A stretch of 64,000 bases of DNA from Anagrus nilaparvatae (taxonomy: Eukaryota; Arthropoda; Insecta; Hymenoptera; Mymaridae), in assembly GCA_022575985.1 (NCBI GenBank), contig JAKSXM010000237.1:2436501-2500500 (forward strand). Reading direction: 5' to 3'. The translations under genes and the position numbers were made by a program. The notes under the pieces are model-generated. The model did not search any database, was not told the DNA's origin, and saw nothing but the letters and a program-made list of their open reading frames with translations. Every line of letters starts with the position of its first letter. The first letter of the stretch is position 1. Below are positions 22,677 through 32,949 of the stretch, piece by piece.

Positions 22677-24140
22677 GACGTAGAAACTGCGGGAGATCTC
22701 TCTCCTAGACAATACGGATTTCGCCGAGGGAAGTCAACAATCGATGCAATAAGCAGTATTGTTCGGGCCATCGACAACGCACAGACTGGTAATCACTATT
22801 CGAGAAAGATCACGCTATTAGTGACCTTCGATGTAAAAAATGCCTTTAACTCAGCAAGGTGGAGCGACTTCATGGAGGGACTCAGGAACTTCCAGGTGCC
22901 AAAATACCTGCTAAGAATAATCAGCAGCTACCTGAGTGATCGGGAAATAATCTTTGAAAATGCACAAGGAACAAGAGTGAGGAAAGTAACTGCAGGTGCA
23001 GTTCAAGGATCGGTCCTTGGACCGGATCTATGGAACATCATGTACGATCAGGTACTAAGGCTACCGATGCCAGCTGACACTTTTACTGTAGGCTACGCGG
23101 ACGACCTGGTCCTAGTAATTACGGCAAAAAATGAAAAAATCGCCGAGGAGAAACTGAATCAGGCAATGCATGGGGTAAATTACTGAATGGAAGACCACGG
23201 CCTAAAGCTTGCAACAGAGAAGACTGAGATTGTCCTATTCACCCGTAAGCATATTGAGACTATTATCCCAATATGTATTGGGGAGGATAGGATAGAAACG
23301 AAGGAACACTTAAAGTATTTGGGAGTGCTGCTGGACACGAAGCTGACGTTTAAGGCACAGATTCTGAGAAGCACGGAGAAGGCTGCCAGGCTGACCGCTG
23401 CGCTAAGCAGGCTCATGAGAAATACGTGCGGACCTAAGACCGGAAAGCGCAGGCTTCTTATGTCGGTAACCCACTCCATACTACTGTATGGTGCAGAAGT
23501 ATGGGACGACTGCATAAAGAAGGTCACTTATGCGTCTAAGCTTACGAGCGTGCAGAGGCAAGGAGCCCTGCGAATCTCCTGTGCCTATCGAACAGTGTCG
23601 TTGGAGGCAGCTCTAGTCATTGCTGGGGTAATCCCGATAGATCTGCTGGCTCTTGAGAGACAGTAAATCTATCTGAATAAAGAGAGGGAAGGTATTGACC
23701 GCGCGAAGGCTACTTCGCGCCAGATCAGCCTAAGCGATTGGCAGGAACGTTGGACCGACTACGCGAAGAGCAAATGGACCAAGAGGTTGATAGGAGAGAT
23801 ATCACCTTGGATAAATAGAGGGCATGAGGACATTAATTATTTTTTGACCCAATTCCTAAGTGGACATGGACTTTTTTTCTCCTACCTCTTTCGGATCCAG
23901 AAGATGAATAGTGCTGAATGTATATACTGTCCTGGCAAAGAAGACACGCCGGAACACACATTCTTCAAATGCGATAGGTGGGCTGCTAAAAAGTTTCAAT
24001 TAGAAGCTAACATCGGTCAAATCACACCTGAAAATGTGGTTGGCCTGATGCTTCGAAATGAAGAAGTATGGTCCGAAATTGGCCAGTATGTGGAGTACAT
24101 ACTTCGCACCAAAAAACCTGAAGTCCAAGGTATAGGCTAA
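22677..24140 (+). pseudogene. R1-clade reverse transcriptase C-terminal part
   Basis: Starts inside RT (SPRQYGFRRGKSTIDA) and keeps VTFDVKNAFNSARW, AGAVQGSVLGP, VGYADDLVLV, LKYLGVLLD, the thumb region, and a complete C-terminal zinc knuckle CIYCPGKEDTPEHTFFKC. In-frame stops occur after GVNY (TGA near 23184) and after ALERQ (TAA near 23664). The endonuclease is missing. Confidence 0.9.
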
Positions 24141-24661
24141 TATTAAGACGTATTGCGGTTATCCTGATGACTGCAGCTGTTGTACTAACATACTATCATC
24201 CCTGCAGTTACTCTTGATACCGCAAGCAATAGTAGATGGTAGGATAATTTTTATTTATTTATTTATATATATTTATTTATTTATTTATTTATTAACCTTC
24301 TTTTTGATGATAATGAGAATTAACGTTTATTTTTAGCTAACATATATTTTATTAAAGATGACAGTACATAAAGACGAAATTTCAACCAGATGGAATGACG
24401 GAGTCCTTAACCAGACTGGCGAGTCAGTGGATGCAAGTCAAAAGATGGAGTTCATGAATAGAACTAAATGGCCTTGAACCTGTCCTGAAGTAATGTGAAA
24501 ACGGTCCCGGGATAGGCTCGCATAAGGTAGGAAGGGAGTGGAGTTTTAGTGGGTATAGGCAAAGTAGTTCGAGTCCCACATAACTGTCAGTTCGGATGTT
24601 GATCAGTATGCGTAATGCATTTCTTCACTTCCTACGCAAAAAAAAAAATAAAAAAAAAAAA
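22677..24661 (+). mobile_element. R1-type LINE, 5'-truncated copy 2
   Basis: Nearly the same sequence as copy 1 but starting further downstream (near RT motif 2), with the same 3' UTR, TTTA microsatellite and a poly(A) end (24639-24661). A 15-bp duplication with one mismatch flanks it. It disrupts the Asn-rich part of the gag remnant. Confidence 0.95.
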
Positions 24662-24676
24662 TTAGATCTTTTGAAA

Positions 24677-25012
24677 TTTCTATTATAATTAAAATTATGC
24701 ATTGAGTTATTGTAATAAGGATTTTCATTTTGTTGTATATTATCAAACATTGAATTTAACATTGGATTTATATTATTTTGGGAATTTGTCCAGAATGGAA
24801 AAGGAAAATATGGATTAAATTGATTAAATTTAAATTGTTCTTGAGGTCTTTCCGTTTGCAATATATTACTTTCGATTGATACTTGATTCTACTGCTTAAA
24901 AAAATTTTGGACACGATTTTAATTCATGAGGGCATTTACAATAAGGACACTCTGCTTTTACTGTACATGTAACATTTACTTTTGTCGCTAACGGGGCGAA
25001 TAATGCCCATAA
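24677..25012 (-). pseudogene. Gag zinc knuckle and Asn/Pro-rich linker, 5' part
   Basis: Reading downward from 25012: CPYCKCPHELKSC, a CX2CX3HX4C knuckle close to the CCHC of retroviral nucleocapsids, an in-frame stop, then FNQFNPYFPFPFW and NPYYNNSMHNFNYN up to the LINE insertion. Confidence 0.6.
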
Positions 25013-25727
25013 TTAATTTAAATCTACCGATGAATCATTTGATGCATCAGATTCATGCTCTTCAAAATATATTAAATCTCTTTGAGGTATTGAAGATTGT
25101 GTATTTGCATAATATTTATTTGATTTTGCAGAGCAATTTTCACGTCTTTCCAAAACTTTAGAACTTGCCTCAAGGTTTACTGCTATATTTATTGCTTCTC
25201 GTAAACTTCCTGGTTTTTTAGCTGATACTCTGTACTCTGGAGGGTTTTTAAGGCCATATAAAAAACATTCTAATGACTCAAGCTTTGTTCTTTTCTTTTG
25301 ATACTCTCTTTCTTCTACAGTCATACTTACTGATGAATCATAAAGTGAGAGTAATCTTTGTTACAAATTTTGAACTCGTAATGCATAGTCGCATACTGGT
25401 TCATCAAAATCTTGTTCTACGCGACGCAATTCTAATCGAATTGTGTCTGCATCTTGTATTCCCTCAAAGGTTAATTTTAAGTCTTGCAGTAACTGTTCTA
25501 CCGAATCATATGCTGGAGCAATAGCCCCATATGCTAATTTTGCCTTACCTCTAAGTTTTCCCCCAATAGTATTCAAAATCCATTTCTCGCTTTGCTTGCC
25601 ATACGTAGCTAATATATCTCTAATATTTTTTTCAAATGCTTTAAGTGTTTTAGGGCATCCATCATAGCTAGGAATCGTAGTCAACGCCGCATGTAATGGA
25701 AAATTACCTATACCTAATGTAGGTTCT
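25013..25727 (-). pseudogene. Gag capsid-like domain
   Basis: Reads TTIPSYDGCPKTLKAFEKN, ILNTIGGKLRGKAKLAYG, LKLTFEGIQDADTIRLEL and DEPVCDYALRVQNL, then a TAA (25361-25363), then CFLYGLKNPPEYR and LREAINIAVNLEA in the same frame. Ty3/gypsy retrotransposon Gag domains show this pattern. A single stop and an upstream frameshift (near 25727) make it a pseudogene. Confidence 0.75.
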
Positions 25728-26120
25728 TATAATAATAAATAGACCTATCAATTAACGTTGATTTCTGTTGATCATTATCCATTTGTAATAAGAAATTTGG
25801 ATTTGGATTTTTAAATTTAACTTTATTTTTTCCCTTAACTGTGTTTAATATAGGACTTCTAATAAATCCTCTACCTCGACCTACTGTATTATTTTCTACT
25901 GATTTTGAAACACTTAGACCTGTATAAATGTTTGGATAATTACTCAAATTATCTGCTTTATCAACTTCTAATGTAACTGATTCTTTATTTTGATTATTTT
26001 CTATTGCAGTGAATAAATTAATTTCGCTATTAATATTTTACCGAATTTTGAAGATAAACTTTCATCTTCAGCGTCTGAAAAATCACTCTCCTGGGGATCC
26101 CGATACTCATACATCTTATA
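25727..26120 (-). pseudogene. Gag N-terminal region, frameshifted
   Basis: Two frames: MYEYRDPQESDFSDAEDESL (from 26120), then after a frameshift near 26040 NLFTAIENNQNKES and NYPNIYTGLSVSKSVENN, ending near 25727 where the frame shifts again to the capsid-like part. No recognisable domain; assigned by position and continuity. Confidence 0.5.
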
Positions 26121-26227
26121 AATTAATTTATGAATGCATTTAATTTCTTTTTTAAAAATTATTTCATAATATACTACGTATTTGGACAATAACCTGTCTA
26201 TTTTCTTGATAATAATTGCTACTTATT

Positions 26228-26260
26228 AGACTGAGCGAAGCTCTGAGCTGAGCTCAGTCT
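26228..26260 (+). other. Terminal hairpin of the Helitron-associated family
   Basis: Stem AGACTGAGC / GCTCAGTCT with an inner cgaagctctgagctga. The copy at 55296-55316 has stem AGACTGTGC / GCACAGTCT: both strands changed together, so pairing is preserved. Confidence 0.7.
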
Positions 26261-26529
26261 ATTCCCGCGACAGAATGTCGAGTTTGTGTGCACGATAACT
26301 CTTTAATGATATAGCCGATTGGCTTCAAAATTTCACAGATGGTCTCAAATGAAACAAAGACGAACTGATTAAATTATTAGCCCATTTGGTACGCATATTT
26401 AAGAATAATAGCGAAAAATCTAACTTCTCATCAAAAAATTACATTTTTTAAAATTTAAATATTGAGAATTTCGATACTTACGAATAAAAAAGAACTTTTC
26501 ACATTACCTAGGGGTATTCGAGGTTGAAA

Positions 26530-27680
26530 AAAACCTCGTCCCTTAATAAAATTTTTAATTTTTTAACCCAACATATTTTCCAATTTTCCAAAATGGTGGA
26601 TTGAAAAACTTGAAAAAATCAACTTTTCACATTAGAAGGAGATTTAATTTTTTAGGGCGAGAAAAATGAATTTTGCATGGAAAATATTCAATTTTTCAAC
26701 CCAACATGTTTTCTGATTTTCCAAGATGGCGGACTAAAAACTTGAAAAATCAACTTTTCACATTACAAAGGATTTTTTCAGGGCAAGAAAAATAAATATT
26801 CGGTGAAAAATATTAAATTTTTCAACCCAACAAATTTTCTGATTTTCCAAGATAGCGTACCATTAAACTTAAAAAAATTAACTTTTAACTTTACAAGGGA
26901 AATTCCGGGGCTAGAAATATGAATTTCCGGTCAAAAATATTTAATTTTTCAACCCAACCGATTTTCCAAGATAGAAAACCATTAAACTTAAAAAAATTAA
27001 ATTTTAACCTTACAAGGGGGTTTTTGGGGCAACAGATATGAATTTTCAGTCGAAAATATTTAATTTTTCAACCCAACATATTTTCTGATTTTCCAAGATG
27101 TCGGACTAAAAACCTGAAAAAATCAACTTCACATAACAAAGAAATTTTTTAAGGCGAAAAAAATGAATTTTCCGTGAAAAATATTTAACTTTTCAACCCG
27201 ACAAATTTTCCGACTTTCCAAGATAGCGGACCATTAAACTTAAAAAAATTAACTTTTAACCTTATAAAGGGGTTTTTGGGGAAAGAGATATGAATTTTGA
27301 AAATATTTAATTTTTCAATTCAACACATTTTCCGATTTTCCAAGATTGCGGACCCTAAAACTTAAAATAATAAACTTTTAAGTTTACAAGGGGGTTTTTT
27401 AGGGTGAGAAAAATGAATTTTAAGTGGAAAATATTTAATTTTTTGACCCAACATATTTTCCGATTTTCCAAAATGGCGGACTGGAAAACTTGAAACAATC
27501 AACTTTTCATATTACAACGGGATTTTTTAGAGCGAGAAAAATGAATTTTGGGTGAAAAATATTGAATTTTTTAATCCAACTTATTTTCCAATTTTCCAAG
27601 ATAGCGGACCATTAAACTTGAAAAAATTAACTTTTAACTTTACAAAGGGGTTTTTAAGGCGAGAAAAATTTAAAAAAAAT
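26530..27680 (+). repeat. ~125-bp tandem array (about 9 units)
   Basis: Units built from 'caacccaacatattttc', 'gattttccaagatggcgga' and 'aacttttcacattacaa'. The word ccaagatggcgg or its variants recurs near 26588, 26718, 26847, 26965, 27095, 27217, 27338, 27469 and 27596, spacing 118-131 bp. Noncoding. Confidence 0.85.
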
Positions 27681-27868
27681 TTTTTCACCTCCTTGGGGGG
27701 GCACATGGGGGCGCTGGGGGCAAATTGGCTAGTTAAATTGCATTTCTATGGCCATATTCGGTTTTAGCACCACCAAAAACCCCCATTCCATGGGGACTAC
27801 CTTTTGGTACATGACTTTTTTTTTTGTGTGCCTGTGCTATGGTTTATTCTTCTAAAATAAGATCTATC
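27681..27868 (+). other. Short G-rich noncoding spacer
   Basis: Contains G runs (ttgggggggcacatggggg) and the phrase ggccatattcggtt, similar to ggccatattggtt near 29577. No gene seen. Confidence 0.5.
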
Positions 27869-28054
27869 AACTGTTATTGGTATCAACGGTGTGACGAACT
27901 TATTACTATGGTTAAACAGTTTAAAAAACCAATAATATTTTACACAAGTCTTTATACTTAGTGCTGCAGATCATCAATGGAATGATTTATATAAAATAGG
28001 TCCAAATGGTCCAAATTTTAATAAATTGGTCCAAATGAGGATCCAAATACTATA
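27869..28054 (+). pseudogene. Helitron Rep fragment
   Basis: Reads YWYQRCDELITMVKQFKKP, then after a frameshift FILSAADHQWNDLYKI. Helitron Rep proteins have YW..R..EL.AMV.Q.G.PT followed by (F/T)LSAAD..W.DL. The region between Rep and the helicase Walker B has been deleted. Confidence 0.8.
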
Positions 28055-28662
28055 ACTGACAAAAGAAGAAATAATTGACGAAATGTCATTAATAGGTTTA
28101 CGAACTTTATTCCAAATAGAATCACGGTGTAGAGAAATTTTTGCTAATGCAAATTGATGAACCATTCGGTGGATTAATAATCTACTTATTCGGCTATTAT
28201 AACCAATTAACATCCGTAGAAGACACAGCAATATTTAGTACAAAAAAACATACTGACAAAATGCAATCACAGGGAAAACTTGTTTTTAATGAGTTTCAGA
28301 AATACTTCTGTTTAAAAAATGCACACCGACAAGAAGGTAATTAAACGCCATACTCTAAATTGTTGGATGAAATTGCAAACGCAGAATTGTCCCAGGAAAG
28401 TTATGAAGCATTACAGACGGAAAACCATAATACCAAAAAATGAATTAGATTTATTTGAAAATGCAATACACTTATACCCAAAATGCACAGAAGTAGATGC
28501 ACATAACGAAAAATATTTAAAAAACACAGGAAACGCAGTAGCTCGCATTGTAGGTACAAATGTACCCAATGTAGCCATGAGTTGTTCATGTGAAAAAGCT
28601 TCAGGATTACAAAATATCCTATATTTATCTAAAAATTATCGTGTAATGTTAAGGGTAAACTG
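28055..28662 (+). pseudogene. Helitron PIF1-type helicase fragment
   Basis: Walker B region IIDEMSLIGLRTLFQIESR, then EPFGGLIIYLFG and LTSVEDTAIFS (helicase motif III area), a frameshift near 28325, then AIHLYPKCTEVDAHNEKYL and GLQNILYLSKNYRVMLRVN, the usual C-terminal motifs of Helitron helicases. Walker A is absent. Several frame breaks; a remnant. Confidence 0.8.
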
Positions 28663-28779
28663 AATTATTGATATACAAATTGATCCCCAGGGATCAAAAT
28701 GGACTGTAAGGGTAAAAAATGGGTTCAGCATAATAGAATAAATACTACCATGTAAAATCGGCTATCTCTGATGAAATCG

Positions 28780-29345
28780 TAAAACGTAGCTTTTGGGATA
28801 AAATAAAAGTTTGATTCTTATGTTGGATCAATTTGTAGAACAGAATCTCATTTTTGACCGATCAGGCCTAATAGGTCCCTGGATGGCTGATTTTTATATA
28901 ATTATTTTATAATTCTAGACCCATTTTTTATCACTAGAGTCTTTTTTTATCCCTGGGGATCATGTTGAACATCAGGATTTTATTTTTACCCGGTTGGGCC
29001 AATAGGCACCTGGATAGCCGATTTTATCCATTAGTGTTTATTTTATTATTCTCTACCCATTTTTTACCCCAATAGTTTATTTTAAAAATCTGTTGGTATT
29101 TATTTTATCATTTTCAACCCATTTTTTACGCCAGCAGTCCATGTTGGTGCCTAGGAATCAATTTATACATCAGGATTTCATTTTTACCCAGTTGAACCCA
29201 ATGGGACCCTGGACGTATGATTTTATACGTTTGTATTTATTTTGTCATGGTGGACCCATTTTTTACCCCTATAGTCCATTTTCATCCTTGGGGTTCTATT
29301 TATACATCAGGATTTAATTTTTTCCCGATTGGGCCCAATAGGGTT
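28780..29345 (+). repeat. ~132-bp tandem array (about 4 units)
   Basis: Phrases 'atacatcaggattttattt', 'gggcccaataggnaccctgg' (variants near 28864, 28996, 29195, 29327) and 'acccattttttac' recur. Spacing is about 132 bp, one gap about 200 bp. Noncoding. Confidence 0.75.
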
Positions 29346-29439
29346 AGTTTGTACAGTTGAGTAGCAAATAATTCCCCTGACCATACGTAAGGCCCATTTC
29401 TTATGTGCTATTTAATGTTTTGTTAAAAAAAATATAAAA

Positions 29440-29530
29440 AAAAATTTCTGTATACAGTGTCTGTATTCCGCGAAAAACTGTATACAGGGCTGTATACAGT
29501 TACTGTATACACGAATATATACAGTGGTTT
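29440..29530. other. Cluster of CTGTATACAG palindromes
   Basis: Several overlapping full or half copies of the 10-bp palindrome ctgtatacag within 90 bp (near 29449, 29489, 29501, 29512). It can form alternative hairpins. No known site is claimed. Confidence 0.6.
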
Positions 29531-31120
29531 TGTACGGGATATCGTCAAAAATCTCGAAATTTAGAGTTATTCAACGGCCATATTGGTTCCGCCATTTAAA
29601 ATTTTTGAAAAATAATTATATATTCGTAATTAGCACCCAGAAAATACCATTCACACAAATTTTTAACAAAAAATATCAAAATGTAATTTTTTCTGACCAC
29701 CATATTGGTTTTGAAGGGGTGGGGAAGAGCTCCCCCTCTAGGACAAGACTGATATCGTTAAAAAATAATTTTCTTTGCCTTTTTAGTCCAATTTGAAAGA
29801 ATGAAAGGCAGGCATAATTTTTTAATTTCAAAAAAACTGATTTTTCGAAAATCTAAAATCAATTTTTGGGCTCTTAAGGTGGTCTTAAGGAGGTTTATCC
29901 GTTGTTTACTACATTTTTGCAGGAATTACGATTACCGACATAAATTTTTTTTTTTAAGTTTATTTTGGAAGCTACTAATTGAAAAGAAACTATAAAAAAC
30001 CATTAATAATCCAAGAATATTACCAAAAAAAGTCTCATAGCATTATAGAATTTAAAAAAACGTCACTAAAATAATGAGCTTTTTGGTTATGTTACGTGTT
30101 TTTTATTAATTTTACGAAAATAAAGTCGATAAAGTATGTAAAACTAATTGGGAATGTAAACTTTAAGTAATTATTTATCAGATTTATTAAGTTTCATCAA
30201 TCTGTGTCATTAGCACCCTACTTTTTATAAAGCCGAAACAAAGTTTTCCATAAGCGCAATGTTAAAATACGACTTTTATTTTATGAATAAAAAATTAATT
30301 AAGTCGGTGACATAGGTAAAAATAAGTCGATTTTAGTTCAGAAATGTTTAAACTTTAATACTATTCACGTTTTATTACATTCTGTCATTATTTTTTTTAA
30401 CGGATAAACCTCCTTAAGTGGTCATAAGGGTCTAAAAACAATATGAAACATATTTTAGTTAAAACGTAAAAATAAATGCTCAAAAAGATTAAGGGAGGTT
30501 CCAAAACGAATTTTCGCAATTCTATTGCATTTTAATCGTAAAGAGACAAAAAAACGCGTTTTTTGAGTTTTGAAGGTGTGGAGATGAGCTCCCCCTCCAG
30601 GACAAGACTGATATCAGTAAAATATACTTTTTTTCACCTTTTTAGGTCAATATGAAGAAATTTAACCCTGGCTATTTTATTTTATGCTAAAAAAACTGAT
30701 TTTTCGAAAATTAAAAATAAATTTTCAGGGTCTTAAAATGGTCTGAAGGGTCTAAAACCAATAAAGCTTGAAAATATAAAATAAAATTTTCAGATTAATA
30801 GCTCAACACAGTGCGGAAAAACAAAAAAAAAACGCAAAAAATACGATTTTTAAGGTTTTTTAAGGTTTAAGGGCGCCTAATATGGGCTAGGAAGCTAATC
30901 CTAACGGCGATCGGCTAGTTTTTATAATATTTTTCGGATACAAATAATTTTTTTGCGGTTGGGGAGGAAGGCTAAATCACTATGCTTTATGCTATAGCCT
31001 TTAAAATGAAAGAACTTTTATTATTAATAATAATAGTATTACTTATCTTTTAATAAGAAATCATAATTTTAAGCTCTATAAGGAATCATTAAATAAACCT
31101 ATAAAATTACAGATATCAGT
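29531..31120 (+). repeat. Duplicated noncoding blocks
   Basis: The phrase gagctccccctctaggacaa plus gactgatatcgttaaaaaat at about 29727 recurs at about 30585 (spacing about 855 bp), as does aaactgatttttcgaaaat. An inserted stretch around 29900-30410 is bounded by 'gaggtttatccgtt' and 'aacggataaacctcc' (29890-29903 and 30399-30413), an inverted pair that may mark a small TIR element. Confidence 0.5.
29889..30414. mobile_element. Candidate small TIR element
   Basis: Ends are cttaaggaggtttatccgtt (left, from 29884) and aacggataaacctccttaag (right), perfect inverted repeats of about 20 bp. The flanks ggtggtcttaag and taagtggtcataag suggest a duplicated ggtcttaag-like target. No coding sequence; the superfamily is unknown. 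Confidence 0.65.
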
Positions 31121-31135
31121 GGCTTCGCTCAGTCT

Positions 31136-31419
31136 CACTAATGTTCGAGGTAATCTAGTTTATACATTAAAAAAAATTTTTAAACTCTTTTCATTAGTAA
31201 TTCAATAATATTTCTTAGCATATGACAATTATTTTTATTTTATCTTACTAAATTAATTTTAAAAAAATCATTTCAACATACTAATTTCAAATTTTTTCTT
31301 AAGTTTAAGAACAGCATTTATTTCAAATCCTCATTTAAAAAAAAATTAATTTAACGCCGAAATCGAGTATTGTCTTAAATGCTATGCGACAAAAAATATA
31401 ATATGTAAAATATACTTAC
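31136..31419. other. A+T-rich spacer
   Basis: No gene or repeat seen, except that on the minus strand it would be the start of an intron following the candidate exon at 31420-31468. Confidence 0.4.
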
Positions 31420-31468
31420 CTAACGAAGCTGCTATAAAAATTTCTCCTACTTTTTCCATCTCCATCAT
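31420..31468 (-). CDS. Candidate first coding exon (minus strand)
   Basis: Starts ATG at 31468 and reads MMEMEKVGEIFIAASL, ending at a perfect donor TTAG|GTAAGT (31420|31419). KVGEIF.AA is similar to the N-terminus of BAP18-type chromatin-complex proteins, which begin close to KVGEIFSAAG, but the match is short and no following exon was found. It could equally be a chance ORF next to a donor-like site. Confidence 0.25.
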
Positions 31469-32000
31469 ACTTCCTCGTGACCTATTAAATCAAATCCTCC
31501 AACAGCTGTGCAAATATTTCCGTAATTAGATGTCCAATGAATCCTCGATCAATACATGGAACTGCAATCGATTTGCTGCACATCCGTCGATAAAGAACTT
31601 TCCTCGCTGCTCCTTTGTTGAAAGATTTCAGTAATATATAGTTGTTAATTTCTCCTCACTGTTGTATAATTAGCCGTTGCTCCGTATTGTGTAGTAATAT
31701 CTCGTTATGTAATCTTCTCCTTGTAGTTGATTTTCTTTTGGTGTTAAATAATTTTCCTTGAAATATGTTCCTGATAAATCGTCTTATGAATCCTCCATCC
31801 ATATATTTTTCAATTTGTTCTCAAAAAAAAAAATTTTGACCAAAAAAAAAATTTTTTTTTATTTTTTTTTTGTTGGTTGGAAAAAAAAATTTTCCGATTT
31901 TCCTCCACTACCAAATATTCCACCGAAGCCTCCAAATAATCTGTAGCGTAATTACTGGATTATTAAATATTTATTCTCAGTTGATGCGAGAATTCTTTTT
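31469..32000 (-). other. Coding-like minus-strand stretch, unknown
   Basis: On the minus strand the sequence is locally less A+T-rich and reads RLFGGFGGIFGSGG (near 31940), MDGGFIRRFIRNIF (near 31800) and CIDRGFIGHLITEIFAQLLE (near 31540-31490), with stops and a T-run in between. No family recognised. Confidence 0.3.
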
Positions 32001-32949
32001 ATTTGGATCTTAAAGTTATTTTAAGGCTGGTTTATTCTAGAGGAAAATAAATTAACCAAAGTAGTTGAATATAACTTGTTTGTTTATTGAAAATTCTCTG
32101 AAAGTTCCCTAATATAAGTATAACTACAAGATGCTAGTATCGAGATCCCAACGAAAGTTAGAGTAACAAGTGATCCCAAACAAGTATTCCAATCTGTGCT
32201 CTTGCGATATCCCTGGACAGTAACTTATATGCGTTAAACCGTGTTAAAAGAATGTAGCTACCAAGTTCAAAGGTTGCTCTTTGACGTCAGAGATGTTGTT
32301 TTTCATATTGGCTTTCAATCTATAAGCTCGTAAATACCAATCCCACATATTGTTTTTTTATTATTTTTCTATTAGTGATCTGTTTTACTAAGCATCTTCC
32401 ACGAAATTAAACATATTAAATATAATATTACAAAAACATATTAACATTCTTCCCATACTATACCTACGCAACAGTAATTTTAATGTTATAAAAAAACTGC
32501 CGAATTATTATATATGGTATTATATATGGGAAAAAATAAAAATAATTATTAATTTTAAATGATTGATAAGAACTATTAATTAAAGATAAACCCGATAAAA
32601 AGCAAAATGTCTAATACGCAAAAGATGCAGCTACTACCGTGAGCGTGTAAATACTGAAAAAGGGGGAGAAAGAAGAATCGAGAAGAGTAAAAGAGAGCGT
32701 GCGCGTTCTTCGATTTTGTACATTCACACATAGACACACACAATATACAATATTTTATAAAATTTATAAATAATAATTTATATAATGCAATTTTTAAAAA
32801 AGATTAGTTTATAGAAAATTCAATTAAAATTCAATAAAAATAATACATTTTAACTATATAATTTAAATATATGTACAATTTATTTACATCAAATTATAAA
32901 AAATATGCAAAACGAAAGCGTGGCAAAATACAAATTATTTAAAAAACGT
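32001..32949. other. Noncoding A+T-rich stretch
   Basis: No gene seen. Around 32630-32745 is a patch with GAGA-like purine runs (agaaagaagaatcgagaaga) and a short CACA tract that could be promoter-like, but nothing confirms it. Confidence 0.4.

Larger units (their letters stand above)
20889..26120 (-). mobile_element. Ty3/gypsy-like Gag-protease remnant, split by a LINE
   Basis: A minus-strand series of gag, zinc-knuckle, Asn-rich linker, retropepsin and a basic tail ORF, with frame breaks, and no reverse transcriptase, RNase H or integrase on either side. LTRs were not found. It may be a non-autonomous derivative, a deleted element, or once-domesticated gag. Confidence 0.65.
26228..31135 (+). 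mobile_element. Second Helitron-related element with hairpin end
   Basis: Left edge: hairpin agactgagcgaagc...gctcagtct (26228-26260). Right edge candidate: ggcttcgctcagtct (31121-31135), the inverted head motif. Between are a 125-bp tandem array, Helitron Rep and helicase fragments, a ~132-bp tandem array and duplicated noncoding blocks. The end module matches those at 9188 and 14818. The outer limits are inferred. Confidence 0.55.
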
